A stretch of DNA of 64,000 nucleotides from BPIH01 sp042408535 (GCA_042408535.1 JBHORA010000204.1:55852-119851); one strand, 5' to 3'. Shown: positions 33,627 to 42,478, counted from the first letter of the stretch. Numbers and translations are program-made. Notes: a model not told the origin generated them from the letters alone.

Positions 33627-34120
33627 CAGCCGACCCCGTCGACGACGACCGTCACCCGGGCGACCTCGAGACCGAGGACCCGCTCGATGGAACCCCGAAC
33701 GGCCGCCCCGACGGCGCGGCCGAGGGCTCCAAGGGAACGGCCGGGGCGGGCGACGACGACGAGCCGCACGTCGAGGCCCCCGTCGCTCTCCGCGATCCGG
33801 AGGGCGGGGCCGCCGCGGGCGAAACGTCGGAGGACCGAGCCGCCGCGGCCGATCCGGGCGACACCCGGCACCTCCCGAGCGGCGAGGCGGGCGGTGGCGA
33901 GGACGACGCCCGGACTGACGTCGAGGCGGGCCGGCCTCGCTTCGGCTTCGACCACGGCCCGTGCCTCCAGGGCGGCGTCGGACCGGGCACCGGTGGGGCC
34001 CGCTGGCGGGCTGGGCGAGCCCGACGGGTGGCCCGGCGAGCTGGACCGCTCGCTGGGCGAGCTGGACCGCTGGCCGACCGAGCCCGACGGGTGGCTAGCC
34101 CCGCCCGTGGGGGTGCTCAC
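33626..34120 (-). CDS. Asp23/Gls24-family (DUF322, YqhY-like) protein
   Basis: The C-terminal 110 residues match the Asp23 family: DVSPGVVLATARLAAREVPGV, then AESDGGLDVRLVVVARPG and LEVARVTVVVDGVG. The N-terminal 50 residues are Ser/Pro/Gly heptads from a 21-base DNA repeat. In Bacillus the paralogue YqhY is next to nusB and influences acetyl-CoA carboxylase activity; here it lies between plsX and nusB with acpP close by, which fits a link to lipid synthesis. Its GTG overlaps the plsX stop as GTGA. Confidence 0.82.
   Translation of the reverse strand: MSTPTGGASHPSGSVGQRSSSPSERSSSPGHPSGSPSPPAGPTGARSDAALEARAVVEAEARPARLDVSPGVVLATARLAAREVPGVARIGRGGSVLRRFARGGPALRIAESDGGLDVRLVVVARPGRSLGALGRAVGAAVRGSIERVLGLEVARVTVVVDGVG
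34014..34097. repeat. 21-base in-frame tandem repeat, four diverged copies, in the Asp23-like gene
   Basis: Units at 34014, 34035, 34056 and 34077; the outer two share a CCGACGGGTGGC core and the inner two share GGCGAGCTGGACCGCT. They encode seven-residue Ser/Pro-rich units at the N-terminus of the Asp23-like protein. Same period as in rnc. Confidence 0.75.
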
Positions 34121-35166
34121 GTCGTGGTCGCCTCGAGGGGTCGGGCCGTCGCTCCGAGCTCGACGAGGCGCTCGCTGATGAGATCCGGAACGCGCTTCCG
34201 GGCCGTCTCGGCCCCGACCTCGATGGCATAGCGGATCATCCGGCGGCGGGCCCGGCCGTGGGTGATGACGACGGAACCTCGAACCCCGAGAAGTGGCGAG
34301 CCGCCGACCCGCTCGTAGTCGAAGATGGCCCGAATCCGCTCGAGCCCCGGCCGAAGGAGCAGGTAGGCGAGCGGCCCCCGCGGCCCTCGCTTGAACTCCC
34401 GGCGGAGAAGGTCGAAGATGAAGCTCGAGAGCCCCTCGAAGAACTTGATCGTCACGTTGCCGAGGACGGCGTCGCAGACGACGACGTCGGCGAGATGGTG
34501 GACGAGGTCCTTGCCCTCGACGTTGCCGACGAAGTTGAGGCCCGAGCGGTCGAGGAGCTCCGTCGCCCGGACGATCCGGCTATCGCCCTTCCCCTTCTCC
34601 TCACCGATCGAGAGGAGGGCGACCCGGGGGTTCCGGACGCCGAGGACCCGTTCGGCGAAGATGGCCCCCATGTGGGCGTACTGGTGGAGGTTGTCGCCCG
34701 TCGAGTCCGGGTTCGCCCCGATGTCGAGGAAGACGAAGGGCCCCCTTTCCGAGACCATCTGGACGGCGAGGGCCGGTCGATCGACCCCGGGCAGGCGCCC
34801 CAGCCGGAGGACGGCGGCCGCCATGCCCGCCCCGGTGTGGCCGGCCGTGACGACGGCGTCGGCTTCACCGCGTCGGACGAGATCGCAGGCGACGAGGATC
34901 GAGGCGTCCTTCTTCTCCCGGAGGGCGAGGGCTGGATGCTCGTCCATCCGGACGACCTCCCGCGCCTCGGCGATGCCGACGTTCGACGGCAACGGTCGCC
35001 CGGCGGCCTCGGCGATCGTCTCGGGGCGGCCGACGAGAACGAGGCGGTCGGCAGGGTGGGTGGCGGCGTACTCGAGGGCGCCCGGTACGACCTCGCTCGG
35101 ACCGTGGTCGCCGCCCATGGCGTCGATGGCGATCCGGATCGCGCGAACCTCCGTCTGGTCGCGCAT
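34117..35166 (-). CDS. plsX: Phosphate acyltransferase PlsX
   Basis: Makes acyl-phosphate from acyl-ACP, the first step of the PlsX-PlsY route to phosphatidic acid. The 349-residue sequence is full length: IRIAIDAMGGDHGPSEVVPG at the N-terminus, ADAVVTAGHTGAGMAAAVL, FLDIGANPDSTGDNLHQYA, LLSIGEEKGKGDSR and VCDAVLGNVTIKFFEGL. It follows rpmF and precedes the Asp23-like gene and nusB; the yceD-rpmF-plsX order is conserved across bacteria and links fatty-acid precursor supply with ribosome genes. Confidence 0.96.
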   Translation of the reverse strand: MRDQTEVRAIRIAIDAMGGDHGPSEVVPGALEYAATHPADRLVLVGRPETIAEAAGRPLPSNVGIAEAREVVRMDEHPALALREKKDASILVACDLVRRGEADAVVTAGHTGAGMAAAVLRLGRLPGVDRPALAVQMVSERGPFVFLDIGANPDSTGDNLHQYAHMGAIFAERVLGVRNPRVALLSIGEEKGKGDSRIVRATELLDRSGLNFVGNVEGKDLVHHLADVVVCDAVLGNVTIKFFEGLSSFIFDLLRREFKRGPRGPLAYLLLRPGLERIRAIFDYERVGGSPLLGVRGSVVITHGRARRRMIRYAIEVGAETARKRVPDLISERLVELGATARPLEATTT

Positions 35167-35205
35167 GGCCCGACGCGACGTCTCCGCTACCCGCTCGGCA
35201 GGGCC

Positions 35206-35412
35206 TCAGGCCGAGGGCTGCTCGGGCTTCTGGCGGACCCGAATCTCGACGACCGGCCGGCCGCGGTAGTAGCCGCAGGCGGGACAGGCGTGGTGCGGCA
35301 GACGCGGCTCGTGACAGTGGGAGCACTCGACGAGTCGCGGCGGCCGCAGGGCGAGGTGGCTGCGGCGATCGCCCTGGCGGGCGTGCGACACCTTGCGCTT
35401 CGGGACACCCAT
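35206..35412 (-). CDS. rpmF: 50S ribosomal protein L32 (zinc-ribbon form)
   Basis: Small 68-residue L32 with MGVPKRKVSHARQGDRRSH at the N-terminus and two Cys pairs (CSHCH and CPACG), so it is the zinc-binding form. The C-terminal tail is short and basic. It lies 64 bases after yceD and 39 before plsX. The ATG at 35412 is the family start. Confidence 0.95.
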   Translation of the reverse strand: MGVPKRKVSHARQGDRRSHLALRPPRLVECSHCHEPRLPHHACPACGYYRGRPVVEIRVRQKPEQPSA

Positions 35413-35476
35413 GACTTCCTCGCTTCGTTTCGTTCGCTTGCAGGGACGACCCCGGAGACGACGATCGGGGGCGGGA

Positions 35477-36094
35477 TCATCGGCGCCGGCGAGCCGGCAC
35501 GGGGCGGTGAGGGGGAGTGTAGTCGCTCTGCGGCTCCGCGTCGACCGGATGCCAGTCGAGGAGCGGCGCCAGGCGGGGATCGACGGCTTCCTCGGGATGG
35601 GTGTGGCCGGGGCCGGCGAGATCGCCGCAGACGGGGCAGAGGCCGGGACAATCGGGTCGACAGAGGGGCGCGATCGGCTCGGCCAGCGAGATGGCCGCTC
35701 GAACGAGGCGTCCGAAGTCGAGCTCGTGGCCGCTCGTCAGCCGCTCGACGTCCGGCTCGGCCGCCACGTCGAGGGGGAGCCCGGTCAGAAGGTCGACGGA
35801 GGGCAGGACCTCCTCGCTGATGACCAGCTCGAGGGGGACCTCGATCTCGGCGAGGCAGCGGCTGCAGACCTCGCGGAGGCTCGCCCGGAGTCGGGCGTCG
35901 ACGAGGACGCCCCGGTTCGTCCGGGCGACCCGGAGGACGCCCTCGATCGGCTCGGCGAGCTCGAGGGGCTCGTCGAGGGGGATGACGACGGCGGCGATCC
36001 GGTAGGACCGCTGGCTGCCGGGACCTTCGGCGAGGAGTCCGGCGAGGGGGTAGGTCAAAACGTCGAGCGGACGAAGCCGCCGTCGAGGGCTCAC
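35477..36094 (-). CDS. yceD: YceD/DUF177 family protein
   Basis: A 205-residue member of DUF177, always near rpmF and implicated in 23S rRNA accumulation in plants and bacteria. The conserved pattern CSRCLAEIEVPLELVISEE (about residues 78-96) and a second Cys-rich stretch CRPDCPGLCPVCGDL (about 150) are present; together they look like a metal site. Its GTG overlaps the stop of the upstream coiled-coil gene as GTGA. Exact function is not established. Confidence 0.88.
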   Translation of the reverse strand: MSPRRRLRPLDVLTYPLAGLLAEGPGSQRSYRIAAVVIPLDEPLELAEPIEGVLRVARTNRGVLVDARLRASLREVCSRCLAEIEVPLELVISEEVLPSVDLLTGLPLDVAAEPDVERLTSGHELDFGRLVRAAISLAEPIAPLCRPDCPGLCPVCGDLAGPGHTHPEEAVDPRLAPLLDWHPVDAEPQSDYTPPHRPVPARRRR

Positions 36095-36636
36095 GGCCGA
36101 GCCGCAGCGGGACGCTCCGGGACCTCCCCACCGGCAGGCGCGACGAGGTCGGCCTGCTGCGTCTCGGTGACCCTCCCGCCTCGGGCGTCGAGGACGGCGA
36201 TCCCCTTCCGGACGCTCTGGAGGGTCCGGACGAGCTCGCCCTCGAGGGCGACGAGGGTCGCGGCGGCATAGTCGTCGGCGCCGCGGCGGATCTCGGCTGC
36301 CTCGGCCTCGGCCCGGGCGATGATCCGGCGCCCTTCCTCCTCCGCCGCCTGGGTGAGGCCGCGTTCGTCGATGAGGAAGGCGGCCTGTTCCTGCGCCCGA
36401 GCGAGGATCGCCTCGGCTTCGCTCCGCGCCCGCTCGAGGATCCGTTCCCCCTCCTCGTTGATCCGACGCGCCTGGCGGACCTCCTCGGGCACGGCCGCCC
36501 GGAGCTCGTCGATGAGGGCGAGCGCAGCCTCCTGGTCGATGACGACGCTGTTCGTGAGCGGCAGCCGCCGTCCGTTCGCGACGAGCGACTCGAGTCGCTC
36601 GACGAGAAAGATGATGTCGATCGGACGTCCCTCCAC
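36091..36636 (-). CDS. DivIVA-like coiled-coil protein, first gene of the yceD-plsX operon
   Basis: A 181-residue protein, mostly one long charged coiled coil (about residues 45-145, rich in Glu, Arg and Ala; it includes ERARSEAEAILARAQEQAAF). The first 35 residues, IDIIFLVERLESLVANGRRL, look like the N-terminal segment found in a family of small proteins next to coaD in Chloroflexota and Actinobacteria. Similar to F-type ATPase b subunit or DivIVA only in being coiled coil. No transmembrane helix. Starts with GTG at 36636, preceded by an extended -10 promoter. Function unknown; a role in cell division or envelope is a guess. Confidence 0.65.
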   Translation of the reverse strand: MEGRPIDIIFLVERLESLVANGRRLPLTNSVVIDQEAALALIDELRAAVPEEVRQARRINEEGERILERARSEAEAILARAQEQAAFLIDERGLTQAAEEEGRRIIARAEAEAAEIRRGADDYAAATLVALEGELVRTLQSVRKGIAVLDARGGRVTETQQADLVAPAGGEVPERPAAARP

Positions 36637-36673
36637 TGTCGCGGGCTCGGCGAGCCGAGCTCGCCCGGGGCCG

Positions 36674-36682
36674 ATTATCGCA
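36674..36682 (-). promoter_or_regulatory. Extended -10 promoter upstream of the coiled-coil/yceD/plsX operon
   Basis: TGCGATAAT on the minus strand: TGn followed by GATAAT, five of six matches to TATAAT. Distance to the GTG start is about 38 bases. No -35. Confidence 0.5.
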
Positions 36683-36751
36683 CGGCTGCCGGCGGGCGAC
36701 GCTCCCTCGACCGGCCGCCGAGGACGGCTCCCCCGCTGGCCGAGTCCACCC

Positions 36752-37249
36752 CTAGCGAGCGCCGAAGGCCCGGGCGAGGGCTTCGGCCGCCGCCCGGGGG
36801 ACCATGTCGTCGACGTGGCCGCCGAAGCGAGCGATCTCCTTCACGAGGCTCGAGCTGACGTAGGCGTGCTCGAGGGCAGTCATGAAGAAGACGGTATCGA
36901 CCTCGGGCGCCAGACGGCGGTTGTTGTGGGCGAGCTGGAGCTCGATTTCGAAGTCGCTGATGGCTCGCAGGCCGCGGACGATGAACCGCGCCCCGACGAG
37001 CCGGCAGAACTCGACGGTCAGCCCATCGAAGCTCCGGACCGCGACCCGGTCGGCGTCGAGTCCGGGCGACTCGGCGAGGGCGCGCTCGATGACGGCGACC
37101 CGCTCGTCGATCCCGAGGACGGGGTCCTTCCGCGGGTTCTCGAGGACGGCGACGACGAGGTGGTCGAAGACCCCGATGGCCCGCCGGACGATGTCGAGGT
37201 GCCCGTTCGTGACGGGGTCGAAGGATCCAGGGTAGACCGCGACGTTCAT
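36752..37249 (-). CDS. coaD: Phosphopantetheine adenylyltransferase
   Basis: Transfers AMP to 4'-phosphopantetheine, the penultimate step of CoA synthesis. The 165-residue protein has the nucleotidyl-transferase motif VYPGSFDPVTNGHLDIVRRA at the start, then FDGLTVEFCRLVGARFIVRG, AISDFEIELQLAHNNRRLAP and HAYVSSSLVKEIARFGG. Its ATG overlaps the rsmD stop as ATGA; rsmD-coaD pairs are very common. Confidence 0.97.
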   Translation of the reverse strand: MNVAVYPGSFDPVTNGHLDIVRRAIGVFDHLVVAVLENPRKDPVLGIDERVAVIERALAESPGLDADRVAVRSFDGLTVEFCRLVGARFIVRGLRAISDFEIELQLAHNNRRLAPEVDTVFFMTALEHAYVSSSLVKEIARFGGHVDDMVPRAAAEALARAFGAR

Positions 37250-37875
37250 CGACCCTCCTGGCTCGGCGGCTGCTCGAACCGGTAGAAGTGGAGGACGCTC
37301 TCGCCGACCCTCCGCTCGCGTTCGGATCGTAGCAGTCCGACCGACGCTGGAAGAGCCGTCCGCCAGAAGGTCCGCACGACGACGACGGCGCCCGGAGCGA
37401 GGAGGCCACCGCCGCCGAGTCGCTCGAGGGCCGCGACGGCGAGGCCGGGTTCGGCATACGGCGGGTCGACGAGGACGACGTCAAAGGGACCGTCGATCGC
37501 CGCCTCGCTGAGGTAGGCGAGGGCGTCCCGCCGGCGGATCTCGACCCCGGGGCCGGCGAGGCCCGTCGCGCGGAGGTTGGCCGCAATGCTCGCGCAGGCC
37601 GTCCCGGATCGCTCGACGAAGACGGCCGATGTCGCCCCCCGGCTCAGGGCCTCGATGCCAGCCGCTCCGCTCCCGGCGAAGAGGTCGAGGACCCGTGCCC
37701 CGGCGAGGGAAGGGGCGAGGATGGCGAAGAGGACCTCCTTCGCTCGGTCGCTCAGCGGACGGGTCCCCGGTCCCGGGCCGACGAGTCGCCGCCCTCCGGC
37801 CCGCCCGGCGATGACCCGACCCGCACCGCTGGCGCCGGGGCGGCTCGCCCGTGGGGCTCGGTCGGCGCCCCTCAC
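37246..37875 (-). CDS. rsmD: 16S rRNA (guanine-966-N2)-methyltransferase RsmD
   Basis: SAM-dependent methyltransferase acting on G966 of 16S rRNA. Motifs: RVIAGRAGGRRLVGPGPG, RPLSDRAKEVLFAIL, VLDLFAGSGAAGIEALSRGA (SAM site) and FDVVLVDPPYAEPG (catalytic DPPY). About 20 basic residues precede the domain. The GTG overlaps the recG stop as GTGA, and recG-rsmD-coaD is a typical order. Confidence 0.95.
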   Translation of the reverse strand: MRGADRAPRASRPGASGAGRVIAGRAGGRRLVGPGPGTRPLSDRAKEVLFAILAPSLAGARVLDLFAGSGAAGIEALSRGATSAVFVERSGTACASIAANLRATGLAGPGVEIRRRDALAYLSEAAIDGPFDVVLVDPPYAEPGLAVAALERLGGGGLLAPGAVVVVRTFWRTALPASVGLLRSERERRVGESVLHFYRFEQPPSQEGR

Positions 37876-40142
37876 GCCCCGCTCGCCGGGTCGGCCCGAT
37901 GGACACGCCGGAGCCAGCCCGTCTCGAGCTCGGCCGCGAGCCGATCGTGCCCCGGCCGCAGCTGGCCGCCATCGTCGAGGAGGGCCTCCGCGTGCCGCCG
38001 GGCGCGGACGGCGATGGAGCGGTGTTCCGAGCGGCCGAGGGCGGCGACCCGGAGCCGCGGCAGCCCGCTCTGACTCAAGCCGAGGACATCGCCCTCACCG
38101 CGGAGCTCGAAGTCGCGTTCGGCGAGGGCGAAGCCGTCGTTCGAGCGGACGAGCTCGACGAGCCGCGCCTGGGCCGTCGAGGCGGGTTCTCGCCGCCCAC
38201 TGACGAGGTCGTCCCAAGCGGCCCGGCCCGGGGCCGCGTCGGAAACGAGGACGCAGTACGACTGGGCCGTGCCCCGCCCGACCCGGCCCCGGAGCTGGTG
38301 GAGCTGGGCGAGCCCGAAGCGCTCGGCCCCCTCGACGACGATGACCGACGCCTCGGGCACGTCGACGCCGACCTCGATGACCGTCGTCCCGACGAGGACA
38401 TCGAGCCGACCGTCGCGGAAGTCGGCCATGACGGCATCCCGAGCAACGGCCGGCATCCGCCCGTGGACGAGGCCGACCCGGAGCGGCGCGAGGAGGCTTC
38501 GGAGACGTTCCGCCTCGGCCTCCGCGGCCGCCGCCCAGACCCGGGTCGCATCAAGATCCTCGGGATCGAAGAAGCCGACCTCGTCGCCCTCGGCCGAATC
38601 GTCCTCGCCCTCCTCAGCGGGGCCGATGAGGGGCACGACGACGAAGGTCCGTCGCCCGGCCGCCGCCTCGCTCCGGACGAAGGCCCAGACCCGATCGAGC
38701 TCCTCGGGGTGGCGGATCGCCGTCCGCACCGGTCGGCGGCCGGCCGGCGGCGTCCGGAGGTCGGAGACCTCGAGGTCGGCGTAGACGACCTGGCCGAGGG
38801 TTCGCGGGATCGGGGTGGCCGTCATGAGGAGAACGTGGGGCGAACCCTCGCTCGCCCGCGCCTCGAGACGCCCCCGCTGCTCGACCCCGAACCGATGCTG
38901 CTCGTCGATGACGACGAGCCCGAGCCGGCGGAAGGCGACGGCCTCCTCGAGGAGGGCGTGGGTCCCGACGACGATCGGCAGCCGCCCGTCGGCGAGGCCG
39001 GCGACGATGGCGCGTCGCTCGCGGGCCGGGAGGGAGCCGGTGAGGAGGGCAACCTCGAGCCCGACGCCGGCCAGGAGGCGGGCGATGGTCTGGCCGTGCT
39101 GGCGGGCAAGGAGGTCGGTGGGCGCCAGGAGGGCGGCCTGGCGGCCGGCGAGGGCGGCGAGGCCGAGACCGACGGCGGCAACGGCCGTCTTCCCGGAGCC
39201 GACGTCCCCTTGGAGGAGTCGGAGCATCGGCGTCGATCGGGCCAGATCGGCCCGGATCGCCTCGATGGCTCGGACCTGATCCGGAGTCAGCTCGACCGAC
39301 CCGCCGGATCGCTCGGCCAGACCGGCGACGACGGAGGCGAGGAGCCGCTCGGCGGTCGGCTCGTCGACGACGATCGGCCCGGCCGTCGTCCGGCCCCGCT
39401 GCCGCCGCCGGGCGACCATCCCGAGCTGGAGGGCAAGGAGCTCGTCGAAGGCAAGGCGGGTGATCGCCGCGTCCCGGGTGTCGAAGCTCGATGGAAAGTG
39501 GGCTTCCGAGAGGGCCTCGCCGATGCCGAGGAGGCCCTCGGCATCGAGGATCGACGGCGGGAGGTACTCAGGATAGCGCTGGCCGAACCGCTCGAGGGCC
39601 GCCCGCATGGCGATCCGGAGACGGACGGCCGTCAGCCCCCGGGTCAGCCGGTAGACGGGCACGATCCGACCGGCGTGGAGAAGGGTCGAGCCGTCGTCGC
39701 GCTGGAACTCGGGGTTGTCGAGGAGCGGCGTCAGGCCGGCCCGCTTCAGCTTCCCGCTCAGAACGATCGAGTCGCCGACTCGGAGACGACGATCGATGTA
39801 GCGACGGCCGTACCAGACCGCCTCGGCTTCACCGGTCCCATCGGCGAGGCGGGCGGTCGTGACCTGGACGCCGCGTCGCCAGGTCTGGCCGACGCTGAGG
39901 GCGACGACCCGGGCCCGCGTCGCGACGAGGGTCCCTTGCTCGAGGCCGGCCAGGGCGTGGAGCGGCCGGAGGGTCCGCAGGTCGAGGTAGCGCCGCGGGA
40001 GATGGAAGAGGAGGTCGCGGGCTCGCTCGAGGCCGAGGCGGGGTCCGATTCGGCCGAGGAGCTTCGCTCCCGGGAGGTCCGACCGCCCGAGGGGCGCGTC
40101 GGGATCGATGCCGACCCTGAGCCTTTGCCGGCCCTCGGTCAC
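37872..40142 (-). CDS. recG: ATP-dependent DNA helicase RecG
   Basis: Branch-migrating helicase that remodels stalled forks and Holliday junctions. N-terminal wedge domain (about residues 50-200, LARTL-like region RYLDLRTLRPLHALAGLEQG), then helicase motifs: LLQGDVGSGKTAVAAVGLG (I), LVVIDEQHRFGVEQRG (II, DEQH), LLMTATPIPRTL (III), VEVGVD-type segment TVIEVGVDVPEASVIVV and QLRGRVGRG (VI). The TRG region follows. The GTG at 40142 is taken as start (756 residues); an 80-base gap separates it from fakA. Confidence 0.95.
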   Translation of the reverse strand: MTEGRQRLRVGIDPDAPLGRSDLPGAKLLGRIGPRLGLERARDLLFHLPRRYLDLRTLRPLHALAGLEQGTLVATRARVVALSVGQTWRRGVQVTTARLADGTGEAEAVWYGRRYIDRRLRVGDSIVLSGKLKRAGLTPLLDNPEFQRDDGSTLLHAGRIVPVYRLTRGLTAVRLRIAMRAALERFGQRYPEYLPPSILDAEGLLGIGEALSEAHFPSSFDTRDAAITRLAFDELLALQLGMVARRRQRGRTTAGPIVVDEPTAERLLASVVAGLAERSGGSVELTPDQVRAIEAIRADLARSTPMLRLLQGDVGSGKTAVAAVGLGLAALAGRQAALLAPTDLLARQHGQTIARLLAGVGLEVALLTGSLPARERRAIVAGLADGRLPIVVGTHALLEEAVAFRRLGLVVIDEQHRFGVEQRGRLEARASEGSPHVLLMTATPIPRTLGQVVYADLEVSDLRTPPAGRRPVRTAIRHPEELDRVWAFVRSEAAAGRRTFVVVPLIGPAEEGEDDSAEGDEVGFFDPEDLDATRVWAAAAEAEAERLRSLLAPLRVGLVHGRMPAVARDAVMADFRDGRLDVLVGTTVIEVGVDVPEASVIVVEGAERFGLAQLHQLRGRVGRGTAQSYCVLVSDAAPGRAAWDDLVSGRREPASTAQARLVELVRSNDGFALAERDFELRGEGDVLGLSQSGLPRLRVAALGRSEHRSIAVRARRHAEALLDDGGQLRPGHDRLAAELETGWLRRVHRADPASGA

Positions 40143-40223
40143 CGGACCGCTCCCCGGCCGACCGGGCAGTCGATCGACTCCCCGACCGGCGGCGCCGAGC
40201 GGCGCGCTCCCCAGGAGCGGCGC

Positions 40224-41981
40224 CTATTCAACGGCAACGAGGTACCGGTAGTGGGGCTGGCCACCGTGGACGACCTCGACCTCCGTCCCGGGTCGGAGCT
40301 CGCTGACGAGGCGCGCCAGCCGCTCCGCCTCTTCCAGGTCGGCCCCGTCGCCGTAGTAGAGGGTGACGAGCTCGAAGCCGGGGCGGAGGGTGGCGAGGGC
40401 CGCTTCGATCGCCCGCTCGAGCTGGCGATCGGCGGCGAGGAGACAGTCGTCGGGTCCGAGGGCGATCATCTCACCGGCGTGGACCCGCCGACCGTCGACC
40501 CTCGCCGTCCGCACGGCTTGGGTGACCGAGAAGCTCTGGATCGACCGGGCCGCCTTCGTCATCGGCTCGACGTTCCCGGCCGCATCGAGGGCCGGGTCGA
40601 GGGCGAGGAGGGCGGCGACCCCCTCGGCGGCGTTCCGCGTCGGGACAATCCGGATCGGCCGCTCGACGAGGCGAACGACCTGCTCGGCGGCGAGGAGGAC
40701 GTCCGGGTCGTTCGGGAGGACGATGACCTCCCGGGCCGGCACGCGGTCGATGGCCGCCTTCAGCTCGCCGGTGCTCGGATTCCCGGCTCGAGCGTCGACG
40801 ACGGCATTGACGCCGAAGGATTCGAAGACGGCCGCCAGACCGGGGCCGGCCGCAACGGCGACGACCCCGAGGGGCAGAGGCTCGGCTCCGGACGGCTCCC
40901 CCTGGACGGTCGCCGCCCACGAGCCTGGCGCTCGGCTGGTTCCTGACTCGGCCGCCGCGGGAGCTCGACCACCGCTCGCGCCCGGCACCGGCCCGCTCGG
41001 TGCTGTTCCGACCGATCCGGCGAACTCGGCCGCCCGCCGCTCCCGGACCTCGCGAGTCTGCTGATCGAGGTTCTCGATGCTGATTCGAGACAGCGTCCCG
41101 AGGGAGAGACCGTAGGCGAGGACGGCATCCGGGCGCTCGTTGTGGACGTGGATCTTGGCGGCGCGAGCGTCGCCGGCAACGAGGACCGACTCGCCGATCG
41201 TCTCGAGGTGGGCTCGGATCGCGTCGAGGTCGAGGGAGCGGCCGGGCGGTGCCTGGACGAGGAACATCGTCTCGTAGCCGAACCCCTCGTCGGCGTGGGC
41301 GACGACGGCCGAGGCCCGCGGCATCCCCCCGCCGGCGGCGACGGCCTCGACCGCAGGGCCGGCCGTGGCCACGACGGCCTTGAGGAAGCCTTGGAGGAGT
41401 CGGTAGAGGCCCTGCCCTCCCGAGTCGACGACCCCCGCCTCGCGGAGGATCGGGAGGAGAGAAGGGGTCCGGCGGACCGATTCGCCGGCTGCCTCCGTCG
41501 CCGCCAGGAGGACAGCCTCGATGTCGTTCGTCCGCTCCGCTGCCTCGACCGCTGCCGCGGCGGCGTCGCGGGCGACGGTCAGGATCGTGCCCTCCACGGG
41601 TCGAGTCACGGCCGCGTAGGCGGCCTCGGCGCCAGCCCGCATGGCGTGGGCGAGGTCGATGGCGTTGAAGCGCTGCTTCCCGGCGAGGGCCTCGGCTGCG
41701 CCCCGGATGATCTGGCTGGCGATGACGCCCGAGTTGCCGCGAGCCCCCATGAGTGACCCGAAGCTCAGGGCGGCGATGACCCGGCCCGCCTCCCTGCCGT
41801 CGGTGGCCTCGGCTTCGGCGAGGGCCGCCCGGAGCGTCGCCAGCATGTTCGTCCCCGTGTCGCCGTCGGGAACCGGGAAAACATTCAGGGTGTCGATCTC
41901 CTCGACGTGGGCCTCGACGTTGGCGACGGCAACCCGGAAGGCAGCGAGGATGCCCGGTCCGTCGCACGCTCGACGGGTCAT
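40224..41981 (-). CDS. fakA: FakA-like DAK2-domain fatty-acid kinase (DhaL/DegV-partner type)
   Basis: The DAK2 (DhaL) domain occupies residues 1-200: DTLNVFPVPDGDTGTNMLAT with metal-binding Asp residues, then FGSLMGARGNSGVIASQIIRG. A linker of about 55 Ala/Pro/Ser-rich residues (about 320-370) separates it from the C-terminal FakA domain, ending in ELVTLYYGDGADLEEAERLA. In Gram-positive bacteria FakA phosphorylates fatty acids bound to FakB. It is coupled to the Asp23-like gene (yloU in Bacillus) and followed by recG, the Bacillus yloU-yloV-recG order. No fakB (DegV) gene lies in the window. Confidence 0.9.
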   Translation of the reverse strand: MTRRACDGPGILAAFRVAVANVEAHVEEIDTLNVFPVPDGDTGTNMLATLRAALAEAEATDGREAGRVIAALSFGSLMGARGNSGVIASQIIRGAAEALAGKQRFNAIDLAHAMRAGAEAAYAAVTRPVEGTILTVARDAAAAAVEAAERTNDIEAVLLAATEAAGESVRRTPSLLPILREAGVVDSGGQGLYRLLQGFLKAVVATAGPAVEAVAAGGGMPRASAVVAHADEGFGYETMFLVQAPPGRSLDLDAIRAHLETIGESVLVAGDARAAKIHVHNERPDAVLAYGLSLGTLSRISIENLDQQTREVRERRAAEFAGSVGTAPSGPVPGASGGRAPAAAESGTSRAPGSWAATVQGEPSGAEPLPLGVVAVAAGPGLAAVFESFGVNAVVDARAGNPSTGELKAAIDRVPAREVIVLPNDPDVLLAAEQVVRLVERPIRIVPTRNAAEGVAALLALDPALDAAGNVEPMTKAARSIQSFSVTQAVRTARVDGRRVHAGEMIALGPDDCLLAADRQLERAIEAALATLRPGFELVTLYYGDGADLEEAERLARLVSELRPGTEVEVVHGGQPHYRYLVAVE

Positions 41982-42391
41982 GGGCGCTCGGGGTGGCCCG
42001 CCGCTCGGCCTGACTCGTCCTCAGAGCGGGCTGGTCGAGACGCCGGCCGCGCTCCTCCGTCGACCCGGAGGCCGCGGACGTGGATCGTCAGCCGATCGAG
42101 GTCCCGGCCGATCGCCCGCCGCACGGCGTAGCGAACCGCCGACTCGACCTGCCGCCCCACCTCGGCGACGGGCAGGCCGGCGGCGACCTCGAGGTCGAGA
42201 TCGACCTCGAGGCGTGGCAAGCGCGAGAGGCGAATGCCCGCCTCGGCGAGGCCGAGCCGGGCGAGGACGGCCGACCAACGGCCGGTTGGCGCGAAGCCGG
42301 TCACGCCATACGAGCCGAGGGCGGCCGCACGGATAACGTCGAGGATCGCCTGGCGGGTCACGAGGACCCGGTCCGGCGGCGTGTCGGTCAC
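41978..42391 (-). CDS. Asp23/Gls24-family (DUF322, YloU-like) protein
   Basis: A 137-residue Asp23-family protein with VTRQAILDVIRAAALGSYGV, LDLEVAAGLPVAEVGRQVES and DRLTIHVRGLRV. The GTG at 42391 is chosen as start because GGAGG lies four bases before it; the longer frame to the ATG at 42478 overlaps the rpmB promoter region. Its stop overlaps the fakA start as ATGA. It is the second Asp23 paralogue in the window; the Bacillus YloU counterpart is likewise between rpmB and fakA. Confidence 0.83.
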   Translation of the reverse strand: MTDTPPDRVLVTRQAILDVIRAAALGSYGVTGFAPTGRWSAVLARLGLAEAGIRLSRLPRLEVDLDLEVAAGLPVAEVGRQVESAVRYAVRRAIGRDLDRLTIHVRGLRVDGGARPASRPARSEDESGRAAGHPERP

Positions 42392-42469
42392 CTCACCTCC
42401 AGGACGTGCCGTCGCCGAGCGAGTCGTCGGGGCGTGCACGAACGGTGCCGATGCCCGGCGCGGCGCGTT

Positions 42470-42478
42470 TGGTATCAT
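42470..42478 (+). promoter_or_regulatory. Extended -10 promoter element of rpmB
   Basis: TGGTATCAT on the plus strand, TGn plus a box with four matches to TATAAT, about 85 bases before the rpmB ATG. On the other strand the same bases contain TATGAT, so divergent transcription of the Asp23-fakA operon could start from the same region. Confidence 0.45.

Noticed and set aside
35516..35524. TACACT box before rpmF
   Set aside because: It is within the last codons of yceD (Tyr-Thr-Pro) and lacks the TGn extension.
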